DNA of 64,000 bases, taken from the NCBI GenBank assembly GCA_016192145.1, contig JACPUT010000009.1, positions 1 through 64,000 of the forward strand, in the 5' to 3' direction. A model generated the notes under the pieces. The model did no database searches and was not told where the DNA came from. It worked only from the letters and a program-made list of their open reading frames with translations. Shown here one piece after another: positions 1 to 7,311 of the stretch. This DNA comes from Acidobacteriota bacterium (lineage in GTDB: Bacteria; Acidobacteriota; Holophagae; Holophagales; Holophagaceae). Numbering within the stretch: the first letter of the stretch is position 1; the number at the start of each line of letters is the position of its first letter. Made by a program: the position numbers and the translations under genes.

Positions 1-54
1 AGGGACGTAAGGACCCCATCCCCCCAGTTGACGGATAAACTGTTCCCAAGACAC
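1..54 (-). CDS. start of a leftward gene cut by the window edge
   Basis: A GTG codon at 54-52 is preceded six bases upstream by GGAGG and opens 18 codons without a stop to the window edge (V-S-W-E-Q-F-I-R...). It lies 46 bases beyond the stop of the small-terminase-like gene and on the same strand, where a phage packaging or head gene would be expected. Too little is present to assign a function. The ribosome-binding site and frame are seen; that it is a real gene is inference. Confidence 0.35.
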   Translation of the reverse strand, partial: MSWEQFIRQLGGWGPYVP

Positions 55-100
55 CGGTAGCCTCCCCTTTCGTTCTCAGCAAACAAAAGGATCTCAGGCC

Positions 101-625
101 TTACCGGTGTCCCCTATTTCCACGCCAATTCACGAAGAACCTTTTTTCGCTGGCAGAGCCCGAGCTTTCCGCCCTCTCCAGAATTTCCTCCAGGATGGTC
201 AGCTCGTCGTCGGATAGCCGCGTGAGGTCCATGATTGTGGCTTGGACCTGGACCGGCGAGCCATCCTTCCCCGTGATCTCCTGCCGAGCTGGAGCATCCA
301 GCCCCAAAAGTTTGGATCGACGCTCCATGACCCTCAGCACCCGATCAATGGCGGGGCCTTCGCCATTCATCGCCCGGCCCCAGATCGCGTTATGGAGGTT
401 GTCCAGCCGTTCCAACTCAAGAACGCGGAGATGGTCACTCGCCTCCTGCATGGTCGCCTGAAGCGCGCGTTCCACGGCCCGCTGGGCTCCTGATGGATCC
501 TTATACCCAAGCTGGTGGGCAATCGCCCGATAGGTGTACCCCTCCGCCCTCAATCGCAGCGATTCACCGGCCTTCTCAACGGCAGTGATCCGGCGCTGGT
601 TGGTTTTCCTTCCGCGTGGATTCAT
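101..625 (-). CDS. phage small-terminase-like HTH protein
   Basis: A 174-residue protein. Residues about 20-55 form a helix-turn-helix of the kind found in phage small terminase subunits (RAEGYTYRAIAHQLGYKD), followed by long charged helices (LELERLDNLHNAIWGRA; VLRVMERRSKLLGLDAP). This pattern recurs in HTH proteins just upstream of large terminase genes in many phages; such proteins recognise the packaging site and load the motor. It starts at ATG 625 and lies 45 bp after the Mor-like gene, in the leftward block of the element. The family is recognised from pattern only; a general regulator is the alternative. Confidence 0.55.
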   Translation of the reverse strand: MNPRGRKTNQRRITAVEKAGESLRLRAEGYTYRAIAHQLGYKDPSGAQRAVERALQATMQEASDHLRVLELERLDNLHNAIWGRAMNGEGPAIDRVLRVMERRSKLLGLDAPARQEITGKDGSPVQVQATIMDLTRLSDDELTILEEILERAESSGSASEKRFFVNWRGNRGHR

Positions 626-670
626 GGTTTTGACTCCCCTTGGTTTGCCTGATTCCGGGACACAACCACC

Positions 671-1207
671 TCATCCCGCCTTTCTCACCGACCGCGCCCG
701 TGCCAGCTCCGCCCTGAGCAGAGAGTAGATTCGAACCGAAGTCAGCCCGTACTTGCGCGCCAGATCCACGATCTCCTCCCCAGACTTGTGATCCTCATAG
801 ATCCTCCTGTTGCGAAGGCGATCCGTCCTGGGGAAGTAGATGCGCGTCCCCGCGTAGTGGCCCCATAGCCGGGCCACCAGGAGCCTCACCCCCTTCTCCA
901 ACGCCTCCCCTTCCAGGCCCGCAGAAGACAGGGCGCTGGCAGTCCAATCCCCCGCCTCTCGAATGAAACGAGGCGTCACCGGATGATCCGACGCGGGCAG
1001 GTCCACTTGGATCCCCTGCCAATTCCATTCGATGGTCCCACCCAGCTTGCAAGCGAGTGCTTCCGCATGGGGAACCTGACCTTCCTCCAACCAGTGGCGG
1101 AGATTCTCCACCAGCTCCAGGGCCTCATCCGAACTCCCCGAGGCTGCCAGATCGATCCTCCCCGCCACAGGCGAGGCAGGGAGCCGGGTGGAATTCACGG
1201 CCATCAT
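671..1207 (-). CDS. Mor-family transcription activator
   Basis: A 178-residue protein. Its last 60 residues match the Mor/C activator family of Mu-like phages: a central segment ending GTRIYFPRTDRLRNRRI, then an HTH with D-L-A-R-K-Y-G-L-T and R-I-Y-S-L-L. Mor activates phage middle or late promoters. The N-terminal ~80 residues are not recognised. I place the start at ATG 1207 because it forms an ATGA overlap with the stop of the DnaC-like gene; the longer frame upstream lies inside that gene. It is probably translationally coupled to the loader gene and sits between replication and packaging genes, as a switch regulator would. Confidence 0.7.
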   Translation of the reverse strand: MMAVNSTRLPASPVAGRIDLAASGSSDEALELVENLRHWLEEGQVPHAEALACKLGGTIEWNWQGIQVDLPASDHPVTPRFIREAGDWTASALSSAGLEGEALEKGVRLLVARLWGHYAGTRIYFPRTDRLRNRRIYEDHKSGEEIVDLARKYGLTSVRIYSLLRAELARARSVRKAG

Positions 1208-1905
1208 AGTCCCCTTTCGATGCGGCGATCGGGCAAGTGGACCGGCATCTCGATGGCTGGCGCCATGCCTATGAGGCGGCTTACGATGCGCGCCTGATAG
1301 CGGTCGGTAAGTTGGATCGGATCCAGGTTTGAAGTCCACAGGGTGGCCCGGTGGGCATCGTGACGGGTGTCCAGGACGGGGGTGAGCACTTCCGTGATGG
1401 CCCAATCCGACCCCGGAGGCACCTTCGGCGCCTGCTCGGAGCCCAGGTCGTCAATGACCAGCAGCGGCGCCCGGCACAACTCTTCCAAGGCATCCTCGAA
1501 GGCCGGGCCACCTTGGCGAACCAGGCCCCGAAGTCGGGCGAGGGTTCGCTGCCACGGCGCCCAAGTGGGAACCCATGGACCCACGAGAGCCCCATTCAAT
1601 TCCAGTGCCCGGAGCCCCGCCCCCATGGTCCAGGCCTTCACGATGGCCACAACCCCGTAGGTCTTTCCGCGGCCCGTGCGGCCGTAGAGTCCCATCCCTC
1701 CCCTTGGTCGGCTGATCGGGCCCTCCATGAGGGCATCCAGGCGCGGACGAATGCGACGGAGTAGCTCCTCATCAAGCTCCCGGAGGTCTGCCTTGAGAAA
1801 TTCCTCAGGAATGCCGATGGCCGCGAGGCGTCGGCGTACCTCTCCAGGTAGTTCCTCCATCCGCGCCTGAGACCGGGCCTGCAACAACTCACACGAGCTA
1901 CCCAC
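1204..1905 (-). CDS. DnaC/IstB-type AAA+ helicase loader
   Basis: A 233-residue ATPase. The Walker A motif is GLYGRTGRGKT, Walker B is LLVIDDLGSEQ, and a sensor region follows (TLWTSNLDP; R-I-V-S-R-L-I-G). These are features of DnaC-family loaders that deliver replicative helicase to a phage origin. The chosen GTG start at 1905 overlaps the stop of the upstream replication gene by 8 bp and has an AGG-rich ribosome site; ATG near 1860 is the alternative. The stop overlaps the Mor-like gene. IstB of an insertion sequence is the other AAA+ option, but no transposase is adjacent and the replication gene upstream favours a loader. Confidence 0.75.
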   Translation of the reverse strand: MGSSCELLQARSQARMEELPGEVRRRLAAIGIPEEFLKADLRELDEELLRRIRPRLDALMEGPISRPRGGMGLYGRTGRGKTYGVVAIVKAWTMGAGLRALELNGALVGPWVPTWAPWQRTLARLRGLVRQGGPAFEDALEELCRAPLLVIDDLGSEQAPKVPPGSDWAITEVLTPVLDTRHDAHRATLWTSNLDPIQLTDRYQARIVSRLIGMAPAIEMPVHLPDRRIERGL

Positions 1906-2896
1906 GCCCCACCTCCGCTCCCTGACGCTCCATTTGGGCGCGCAGTACGGTCTTGAGGTCCTCGTTGGACTCTCCCAATGGTCCCCCCCGCCTCGCGCCC
2001 CCTTGAGCACTTCCGTTCCAGGCGCGAGCCTGTTCCACAAGGCTCAGAACCTTCCCAGGCTTGAGCATGAATTCCAGGTGAGCTCGAAAGGTCCCGCCAT
2101 CTCCTAGGGTCTTCTCCCCGCGGGCCCAACCCAAGGCTGGACTCTGCTCTAGGGCGAGACAAGCCTCTCGGAATAGGTCCGCCCATCCTTCCTCCCTCAA
2201 GCGCGCTCGAAGGGAACCCTTTCGCTTGCCATCCAGCTTTAGGGCCCGGGGCAGACCCACCTTCCGGGCCGCCTCATTCCATCGCTCCAATAACTCGGAT
2301 TCGACCGAGGAAAGAGGGCCCTCGGCCCCATTCCCCGAAGGGGAAGTGGGTGTCTGGTGCTGGTGGTACTCCTTTATAGCGTCCCGCCCCGCACTCACAC
2401 TGCTCTCGGCGTGGTCTCTCTCTGTTCCCGTCTGAGTCTTCTCATCCTGGTTTTTCAAGGAAGCGTGCTCCCGTCGTGGTCCACGGCTGGCCCCGGCGTG
2501 GTCCCGATCCGTTCCCGCCGATTCCGGGACGCGGAGGACCATGTGGAGGATCTCTGATCCAACCCGGTAGGTCTCGAAGGCCCCTCGCTGGCGGGCGGCT
2601 GTTCCCAAAGGTCGGAGCACACCCTGGGCGGCGAGTCCCTGCACCCACCGATGGGCCGCGCTCCGGCTCCAGCCCATGGCATCAGCCAACTGATCGAGCC
2701 CGAATCTTGCCTGCCCCGGCTCCAGGGAACCGTCGGGACCCCACTGGGTTTTCAGGGCGATCCAGAAAAGTCCCGCCGCTCTCGGGGCGGGACGCCCAGG
2801 GCCAAAGCCTCGAAGGGTCTCTTCCAATCGCGTTCGCGGCGCCGCCAGCCAAGGCTCTCGCCGGCCGGTGGCCAGCTCCGATGTCTTCAGCTGCAC
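1898..2896 (-). CDS. phage replication initiator, O-like
   Basis: About 332 residues. The N-terminal part holds a winged-helix region (LDQLADAMGWSRSAAHRWV; GLAAQGVLRPLG). A low-complexity polar linker follows, and the C-terminal domain (E-L-L-E-R-W-N-E-A...; G-T-F-R-A-H-L-E-F-M-L-K-P) resembles phage replisome organisers. Such proteins bind the phage origin and recruit a loader, here encoded by the next, overlapping gene. The start is taken as GTG 2896 with GGAGG five bases upstream; an in-frame ATG at 2974 would add 26 residues of poor quality. The 177 bp between this gene and the AlpA-like gene contain no convincing gene, although one open frame ends at a TGA (2900-2898) touching the ribosome site. 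Confidence 0.65.
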   Translation of the reverse strand: MQLKTSELATGRREPWLAAPRTRLEETLRGFGPGRPAPRAAGLFWIALKTQWGPDGSLEPGQARFGLDQLADAMGWSRSAAHRWVQGLAAQGVLRPLGTAARQRGAFETYRVGSEILHMVLRVPESAGTDRDHAGASRGPRREHASLKNQDEKTQTGTERDHAESSVSAGRDAIKEYHQHQTPTSPSGNGAEGPLSSVESELLERWNEAARKVGLPRALKLDGKRKGSLRARLREEGWADLFREACLALEQSPALGWARGEKTLGDGGTFRAHLEFMLKPGKVLSLVEQARAWNGSAQGGARRGGPLGESNEDLKTVLRAQMERQGAEVGRG

Positions 2897-3073
2897 CCTC
2901 ACCTCCCGCGCGTGCTGGCGGCCTGAAGGTGGCGGGCAGCTCCTTCCACAAAGGTGACGACTTGCGGGACGCACTGCCCCAGCGCATCATGTCGGGGCGG
3001 GTTCTGCCCGCACCTCCTTCCGGGGGTTTCCAGGCCCCGCCCCCGCGGGGCCTTCCTCTGTGTGGGCTCCATT

Positions 3074-3334
3074 TCAGGCCCCCACGGACAAGCCGGGAAG
3101 GCGGTCGGCTTCGGCGGTGCTTTGAACCTCGCGGGCCTTCAGCCATCCGTTGAGGGACTCCAGGGCGTAGAGCACCTTGCGGGGTGACACCCGGATCCAC
3201 CTGGGTCCGACGCCGCGGCGGCGCCAATCCTCCAAAGTGCGTTTTGCGATTCCGGTTCGTACCGATACCTGGGCCTGGCTCAGGTAGACGGGGCCGGATT
3301 CGGCCGGTCCAACGGGGTTGAGGTGAGGTTTCAT
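3074..3334 (-). CDS. AlpA/excisionase-type DNA-binding protein
   Basis: An 86-residue protein with a MerR-like winged helix: VYLSQAQVSVRTGIAKRTLE, then the wing R-G-V-G-P-R-W-I-R and Y-A-L-E-S-L-N-G-W-L. This is the AlpA/excisionase fold used by phages and integrative elements to bend att DNA or activate early genes. The start is ATG 3334, preceded by GGAGG; a longer reading begins at 3511 but crosses non-coding sequence. It sits first in the leftward block, next to the palindrome-rich control region and 300 bp from the integrase, as an excision or early-control gene would. Confidence 0.7.
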   Translation of the reverse strand: MKPHLNPVGPAESGPVYLSQAQVSVRTGIAKRTLEDWRRRGVGPRWIRVSPRKVLYALESLNGWLKAREVQSTAEADRLPGLSVGA

Positions 3335-3523
3335 GGGCCCTCCGTGTTGGTTGACCCACGCCCGGTGACGTAGACTGAGCGCGGGTTGCGGGCTTACGCC
3401 CGCCCTGTTGCCCAGGTCCGTGCGTGCTGTAGGAGGCGATGCGCGGATCTGGGTTCTTTGTTGCGCCCCTGCGGGGCATGGCAGGAGTATGCGACGGTCC
3501 GATCTAAACACAAACCATTATTA

Positions 3524-3599
3524 GCATTGGTACTTAGTACCAATGCGCCACGCATCAACTCTTGTTCGATTACCGGAGAAACTGATGCGCCACGCATCA
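3524..3599. promoter_or_regulatory. nested palindromes in the prophage control region
   Basis: An AT-richer island between the AlpA-like gene and the integrase. It carries a perfect inverted repeat (GCATTGGTAC at 3524-3533, TTA, GTACCAATGC at 3537-3546). Overlapping it is ATGCG-CCA-CGCAT (3543-3555), and a longer copy TGATGCG-CCA-CGCATCA lies at 3583-3599. The 17-base word ATGCGCCACGCATCAAC occurs twice, at 3543 and 3585, exactly 42 bp apart (about four helical turns). This looks like operator DNA for a dimeric element-encoded regulator. The rest of 3335-3631 shows no gene. Confidence 0.6.
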
Positions 3600-3631
3600 A
3601 CAGGGCCAGGACGGCGCCACGCCCCTCCGGC

Positions 3632-4843
3632 TCAATCGCTCCCAGTCCGCTGCCCCTTCAACTTCTCCGCAAGGGCGGCCCCTACGCGCTCCGAAGCCGC
3701 TTTCACCGGCCCCTCGAACAGGTGGGCGTAGCGTTAGGTCGTGCGCTTGTCCTTGTGGCCCAGCAGCTCCCCGACGAATTCCAAGGACTCCCCCGCGTTC
3801 GCGCCGACGCTGGCGTGCAGGTGCCGCAGCCCGTGAATCCAGATGTGGGCCTTCATCCCCTTGGCCTCGGCGGTCTTCCGCACTCGGGCAATGGCCCGCT
3901 TCAGTGCGGTGATGGCTGACTCCTCCGAGTCGTAGGGGAACACCAGCGGGTTCCCGAGCTGGCGCGGCACCCGCTTCAGTACATCCAGGGCGAGGGCGTT
4001 CAAGGGGATCACCTTCTTCCCGGACTTGCGGGCAGTCTTGTGCTCCGACTTCACGATGACTCCCCGCGCCATGTCCAGCTCATCCCAACGCAACCCCACG
4101 ATTTCCCCGCGTCGGGCCCCCGTGGCGAGGATCAGGCGCAGCATCTGGACTGGCACGGCTCCGCATGCGGGATTGGCCTCCTCCTCATCCAGCGCCAGGC
4201 CCAAGATCTCCAGCTCCTCGTCCGTCAGCTCAAGGGTCCGCGGTTCCTCGTAGAACTTCTTCACCAGCTTGACGGGGTTGGAATTCAGTGGCCGGTAGCC
4301 CGCTTCCTCGGCCCAGTTGAGCAAGCGGCTGATGACCCGCAGGCATTGATTAGCCTTGGAGGGAGTGTCTCGCATCCCGTGATGGAGGCGGCGCAGATCC
4401 TCCACCCCCAGCCCGTGAATCTTGAGCGTCCCCAGCGCGGGGAGAATGGCCTTCTCCAGATCCCAACGGTAGGTGGATAGGGTCTTCGGCTTCAGCTTCG
4501 AGCCTTCCTGTTCCAGAAATTCAGTGGCGGCCTTCTTCACGGTGGGGGCCTCCCTCCAGGCCCGGCGAACGGCGGCGGGATCCTCTCCCGAAGCGATCCC
4601 ACCGCGCTTCTCGATGGCGAGGGCGCGGGCCTGCTCCACCGTGAGGTCTGCCCCGAAGCGCCCCAGCTTTACTTCCACTTGGCGCCCTGCAACCAGGGCC
4701 TTCAGAAAGAACGTCTTGGCCCCGGAGGGGTACACCCACACTCCGAAACCCGGAATGTCCCGGTCGAAGACGCGGTAGCGGCCTTCCTCTGAACGAAGGG
4801 CATCCACTTCGCGCTTGGTGAGTTTGACGTTGCTTCGTCGCAT
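3632..4843 (-). pseudogene. tyrosine integrase with in-frame stop before catalytic Tyr
   Basis: A phage-type tyrosine recombinase: N-terminal DUF4102-like arm-binding domain (residues 1-90), SAM-like core-binding domain (about 100-190), and catalytic domain with Arg244 (TGARRGE), Lys near 269, His337-Arg340 (HGLRH) and His363 (LGHKD). After K-R-T-T the frame meets TAA (3736-3734). Reading through gives R-Y-A-H-L, so the nucleophilic tyrosine is the second residue after the stop, and about 33 more codons run to TGA at 3634-3632. Family members usually have Gln or Leu at the stopped position, and CAA to TAA is one transition. The protein made without readthrough (369 residues) lacks its nucleophile. 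It lies 160 bp from the tRNA-Pro att fragment. Confidence 0.85.
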
Positions 4844-4879
4844 GAAAGGCCCCCGCCTTGGTCAGAAGGTCATGCTACC

Positions 4880-4898
4880 TCCACAACAGATCCACAAC
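4880..4898. repeat. short direct repeat upstream of integrase
   Basis: TCCACAAC occurs at 4880-4887 and again at 4891-4898, one helical turn apart. It lies in the 160 bp between the integrase start and the tRNA att fragment, where arm-type integrase sites usually lie. The repeat is seen; the role is inferred and weak. Nothing else is recognisable in 4844-5004. Confidence 0.3.
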
Positions 4899-5004
4899 GA
4901 AGGGCAGGAATTGGCGGGGCACCCCGGGGGATCCCTGAGGCCCATCCCCAGGTTTTTCAGGGGTTCACGGTAGTCGCCAGGAATCCGAGGACCCGGAGGC
5001 ATTG

Positions 5005-5051
5005 TATTTGGGAGCAGAGGGTCGTAGGTTCGAATCCTATCGCCCCGACCA
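5005..5051 (+). other. attachment-site remnant: 3' half of tRNA-Pro(TGG)
   Basis: From 5007 the sequence reads as a tRNA from its anticodon loop onward: loop TTTGGGA with anticodon TGG at 5009-5011, 3' anticodon strand GCAGA, variable GGGTC, T-arm GTAGG-TTCGAAT-CCTAT, acceptor CGCCCCG and ACCA. The 5' side (TTGTA) cannot pair with GCAGA and no 5' half precedes it, so this is not a whole tRNA. A 3' fragment next to an integrase is what integration into a tRNA gene leaves at the distal end. The intact tRNA-Pro should lie at the other end of the element, left of the window. Confidence 0.8.
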
Positions 5052-5083
5052 CAAAAGGGAGGCCATGCGGCCTCCCTTTTGTG
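5050..5083. terminator. 15-bp perfect hairpin after tRNA-Pro fragment
   Basis: CACAAAAGGGAGGCC (5050-5064), loop ATGC, and its exact reverse complement at 5069-5083. The stem ends in an A/T run on both sides, so it can act as a bidirectional intrinsic terminator. It overlaps the CA of the tRNA-Pro ACCA end and was probably the tRNA's own terminator before insertion. Confidence 0.75.
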
Positions 5084-5085
5084 AG

Positions 5086-5115
5086 TCGGTGGGGCGATCG
5101 GATTCGAACCTACGA
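5086..5115 (-). other. inverted partial copy of a tRNA T-arm/acceptor
   Basis: Read on the minus strand, this gives TCGTAGGTTCGAATCC followed by GATCGCCCCACCGA. It resembles the T-arm and acceptor of the tRNA-Pro fragment on the other side of the hairpin, differing at about three positions. One T-stem pair is mismatched and no 5' half is found, so it is not a functional tRNA. It may be a decayed att copy or tRNA gene remnant. The rest of 5116-5346 shows no gene, only another hairpin. Confidence 0.5.
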
Positions 5116-5221
5116 GTGGGATCGCGGAGACAGCGCGGGGGCCTGTCGGGAGCGAGACCGGCGAACGGCGCAGCCGGACGCAGTTCGAATCCTGATCGAG
5201 CATGGCGAACCCGATGCGGGT

Positions 5222-5254
5222 CGTTCGGGACCCTGCGAGGCAGGGTTCCGAACG
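5222..5254. other. strong hairpin without U-tract
   Basis: CGTTCGGGACCCTGC (5222-5236) pairs with GCAGGGTTCCGAACG (5240-5254) with one mismatch and a three-base loop. No T-run follows, so it is not a classical terminator. It lies in the gene-free stretch before tRNA-Arg. Confidence 0.5.
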
Positions 5255-5346
5255 GGGCCCCCGCACGGGTGAGCATAGCGTCGGGCTGGGTCGCCCTCCC
5301 CAAGCCGCGCGACGCAACCCCACGCCATCCCTTATCCTTAAGTCGG

Positions 5347-5423
5347 GCACCCATAGCTCAGGTGGATAGAGCACGAGCCTTCTAAGCTCGCGGTCACTGG
5401 TTCGAGTCCAGTTGGGTGCACCA
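5347..5423 (+). tRNA. tRNA-Arg(TCT)
   Basis: A full cloverleaf of 77 nt including an encoded CCA: acceptor GCACCCA/TGGGTGC, D-arm with GCTCAGGTGGATAGAGC, anticodon stem CGAGC-CTTCTAA-GCTCG with anticodon TCT, T-arm CTGG-TTCGAGT-CCAG. It reads AGA/AGG codons, which are rare in this GC-rich genome. Confidence 0.95.
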
Positions 5424-5451
5424 AATTCCCCCCCACCCGCTCCCATCCCCG

Positions 5452-5473
5452 AAAAAGCCCCCTTCACGGGGGC
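5452..5473 (-). terminator. intrinsic terminator of tRNA-His
   Basis: On the minus strand GCCCCC-GTGAA-GGGGGC is followed by TTTTT (5456-5452). It lies ten bases beyond the CCA end of tRNA-His, so it ends that transcript. Confidence 0.8.
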
Positions 5474-5482
5474 CTCGGAATC

Positions 5483-5560
5483 TGGGGCGGCTGATGGGAC
5501 TCGAACCCACGACAACTGGAATCACAATCCAGTGCTCTAACCAACTGAACTACAGCCGCC
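5483..5560 (-). tRNA. tRNA-His(GTG)
   Basis: A cloverleaf of 78 nt with CCA. It has the extra 5' G (-1) diagnostic of tRNA-His, paired with C73. Acceptor GCGGCTG pairs with CAGCCGC, the anticodon stem is CTGGA-TTGTGAT-TCCAG with anticodon GTG, and the T-loop is TTCGAGT. Confidence 0.95.
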
Positions 5561-5671
5561 GTTGGACTGGTCAGTCTACCCTGGAATTCGCGCTCCGGCC
5601 AAGGTGAAACCTTTGGCATGATGGCTCCACGAAACCCTTAGTAGCCGGTTCCGGCTTTGCGTGAGGCATCC

Positions 5672-7213
5672 ATGGCAGTTCCCCAGAAAACCCTGAAGCA
5701 GATCCTCGGCCTTTCCGCCTTCGCCGCCGCTTGCCTGGCGGTGGGGATGGGCCTCTCCCATGCCTGGGTGGTGCAGGCCCAGGAGGAGCAACCCGTGACC
5801 GTGGAGACCAAGGGAGGCTTCAACCTGCCCCCCATCGCGGACGTGGCGGAGAAGCTGAACCCCACCGTCGTCTACATCACCAACAAGAGCTTCGTGAAGA
5901 ACCCCCACGGCAGGGGCATCGGGCCCGATGGGGACCCCTTCTTCGACTTCTTCTTCGGCCCCGGTGGCCGCCAGCGCCAGCCCCGGGGCGGGGATGAGGA
6001 CGAGGGCCAGATGGTGGGCAGTTCCGGCTCGGGCGTGGTCATCAGCGCGGATGGCGAGATCCTCACCAACGCCCACGTCATCGAGGGCTGGCGGGGCGCC
6101 AAGGATCCCACCCTCTCGGTGAAGATGTCCGATGGCAAGGAGTACACCGCCAAGGTGCTGGGCAGGGACAAGGACCTGGACATCGCCCTCCTGAAGATCG
6201 AGGCGAGCCATCTGGTCCATGCCAAGCTCGGCGAAAGCGCCAATCTCCGCGTGGGCGAGTGGGTGGTGGCCATCGGCAATCCCCTGGGCCTCTCCCACAC
6301 CGTCACCCAGGGCATCATCAGCGCCAAGGGCCGCTCCAACGCCGAACTGGGGGGAGGCAGCCCCGTGCAGTCCTTCCTTCAGACGGACGCCGCCATCAAC
6401 CGGGGCAACTCCGGCGGCCCCCTGCTCAATCTGAAGGGCGAGGTCATCGGCATCAACACCGCCATCCGGGCCGACGGTCAGAACATCGGCTTCGCCGTGC
6501 CCGTGGACAGCGTCAAGCGGATCCTCCCCGACCTCAAGACCGGCCGCCCCGTGAGCCGCGGCGCCCTGGGGCTCCAACCCCAGGAGTTGAACAAGGAGTT
6601 CCAGGAGGCCCTGGGCGCCAAGGAAGGCGTCGTGGTCGGCGACCTCACCAAGGGGCTGCCCGCCGAAAAGGCCGGCGTCCAACAGCTGGACGTGATCACC
6701 GCCGTGGATGGCACTCCCGTGAAGAGCCCCGAGGACCTCATCTCCCAGATCAGCGCCCGCCGGGCCGGGGACACCGTCAAGCTCGCCCTCCTGCGCAACG
6801 GCAAGGCCATGGTCATCGGGGTCACCCTGGCCGATCGCAAAGCCCTGGCCCCCAGGCCCGAGGGCGAGGAGGATGGCGATCAGCCCCGGGAGGGCAACGA
6901 ATCCGGGGATTCCCTGGATCTGATGAAGGCCTACGGGTTCAAGGCCGAAGCCATCACCCCGGGCACCCGGGCCCTCTATCAGCTGGGCGAGGATCGGGTC
7001 GGCGTGGTGGTCACCAAGGTGGACCCCCGTTCCGTAGCCGCCGAGCGGAACCTCCAGCCGGGCCTCGTGATCCAGAAGGTGGGCACCACGCCGGTGAAAA
7101 ACCTCGCGGAATTCAACGCGGCCGTGAAGAAAGTCTCCGGCAAACCCCTCATCATCTACGTGGCTCCACCCCGGGGCGACCAGCGGTTGACGCTGGCCAT
7201 TCCTCCGCGGTAG
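5672..7213 (+). CDS. HtrA/DegP-type periplasmic serine protease
   Basis: A 513-residue Do-family protease that degrades or refolds damaged envelope proteins. An N-terminal signal or anchor helix covers residues about 8-36. The trypsin-like domain carries His135 (TNAHVIEG), Asp170 (KDLDIALLK) and Ser247 (RGNSGGPL). Two PDZ domains follow, about 300-390 and 420-510, separated by an acidic linker rich in E, G and D. The length is normal for DegP/MucD. ATG 5672 is chosen over an upstream in-frame TTG because it has a GTGAGG ribosome site. The gene is monocistronic, with a terminator right after it. Which member of DegP/DegQ/MucD it is cannot be told. Confidence 0.93.
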   Translation: MAVPQKTLKQILGLSAFAAACLAVGMGLSHAWVVQAQEEQPVTVETKGGFNLPPIADVAEKLNPTVVYITNKSFVKNPHGRGIGPDGDPFFDFFFGPGGRQRQPRGGDEDEGQMVGSSGSGVVISADGEILTNAHVIEGWRGAKDPTLSVKMSDGKEYTAKVLGRDKDLDIALLKIEASHLVHAKLGESANLRVGEWVVAIGNPLGLSHTVTQGIISAKGRSNAELGGGSPVQSFLQTDAAINRGNSGGPLLNLKGEVIGINTAIRADGQNIGFAVPVDSVKRILPDLKTGRPVSRGALGLQPQELNKEFQEALGAKEGVVVGDLTKGLPAEKAGVQQLDVITAVDGTPVKSPEDLISQISARRAGDTVKLALLRNGKAMVIGVTLADRKALAPRPEGEEDGDQPREGNESGDSLDLMKAYGFKAEAITPGTRALYQLGEDRVGVVVTKVDPRSVAAERNLQPGLVIQKVGTTPVKNLAEFNAAVKKVSGKPLIIYVAPPRGDQRLTLAIPPR

Positions 7214-7231
7214 CGGGTCGTCTGGATCTTT

Positions 7232-7260
7232 AAGCCCCGCCCATGCGGGGCTTTTCGTTT
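7232..7260 (+). terminator. intrinsic terminator after htrA
   Basis: AAGCCCCGC (7232-7240), loop CCAT, GCGGGGCTT (7245-7253), then TTCGTTT. It lies 19 bases after the protease stop and before the promoter region of the next gene. Confidence 0.85.
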
Positions 7261-7311
7261 ATTGACTGGTCATTTCCGATAAACTTACCGACCTGTACCA
7301 AGGACACTCTC

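Noticed and set aside
2682-3479. 265-residue minus-strand ORF overlapping the AlpA-like and replication genes
   Set aside because: Arg/Pro/Gly-rich composition with no domain; the AlpA-like frame has a good ribosome site and HTH.
5005-5051. Intact tRNA-Pro(TGG) gene
   Set aside because: The upstream bases cannot form the 5' acceptor, D-arm or 5' anticodon strand; only the 3' half exists.
4862-5515. 217-residue ORF on the minus strand across the tRNA cluster
   Set aside because: It runs antisense or across tRNA-Pro, tRNA-Arg and tRNA-His sequence and has the usual spurious WTRTSDRELRR-type tRNA translation.
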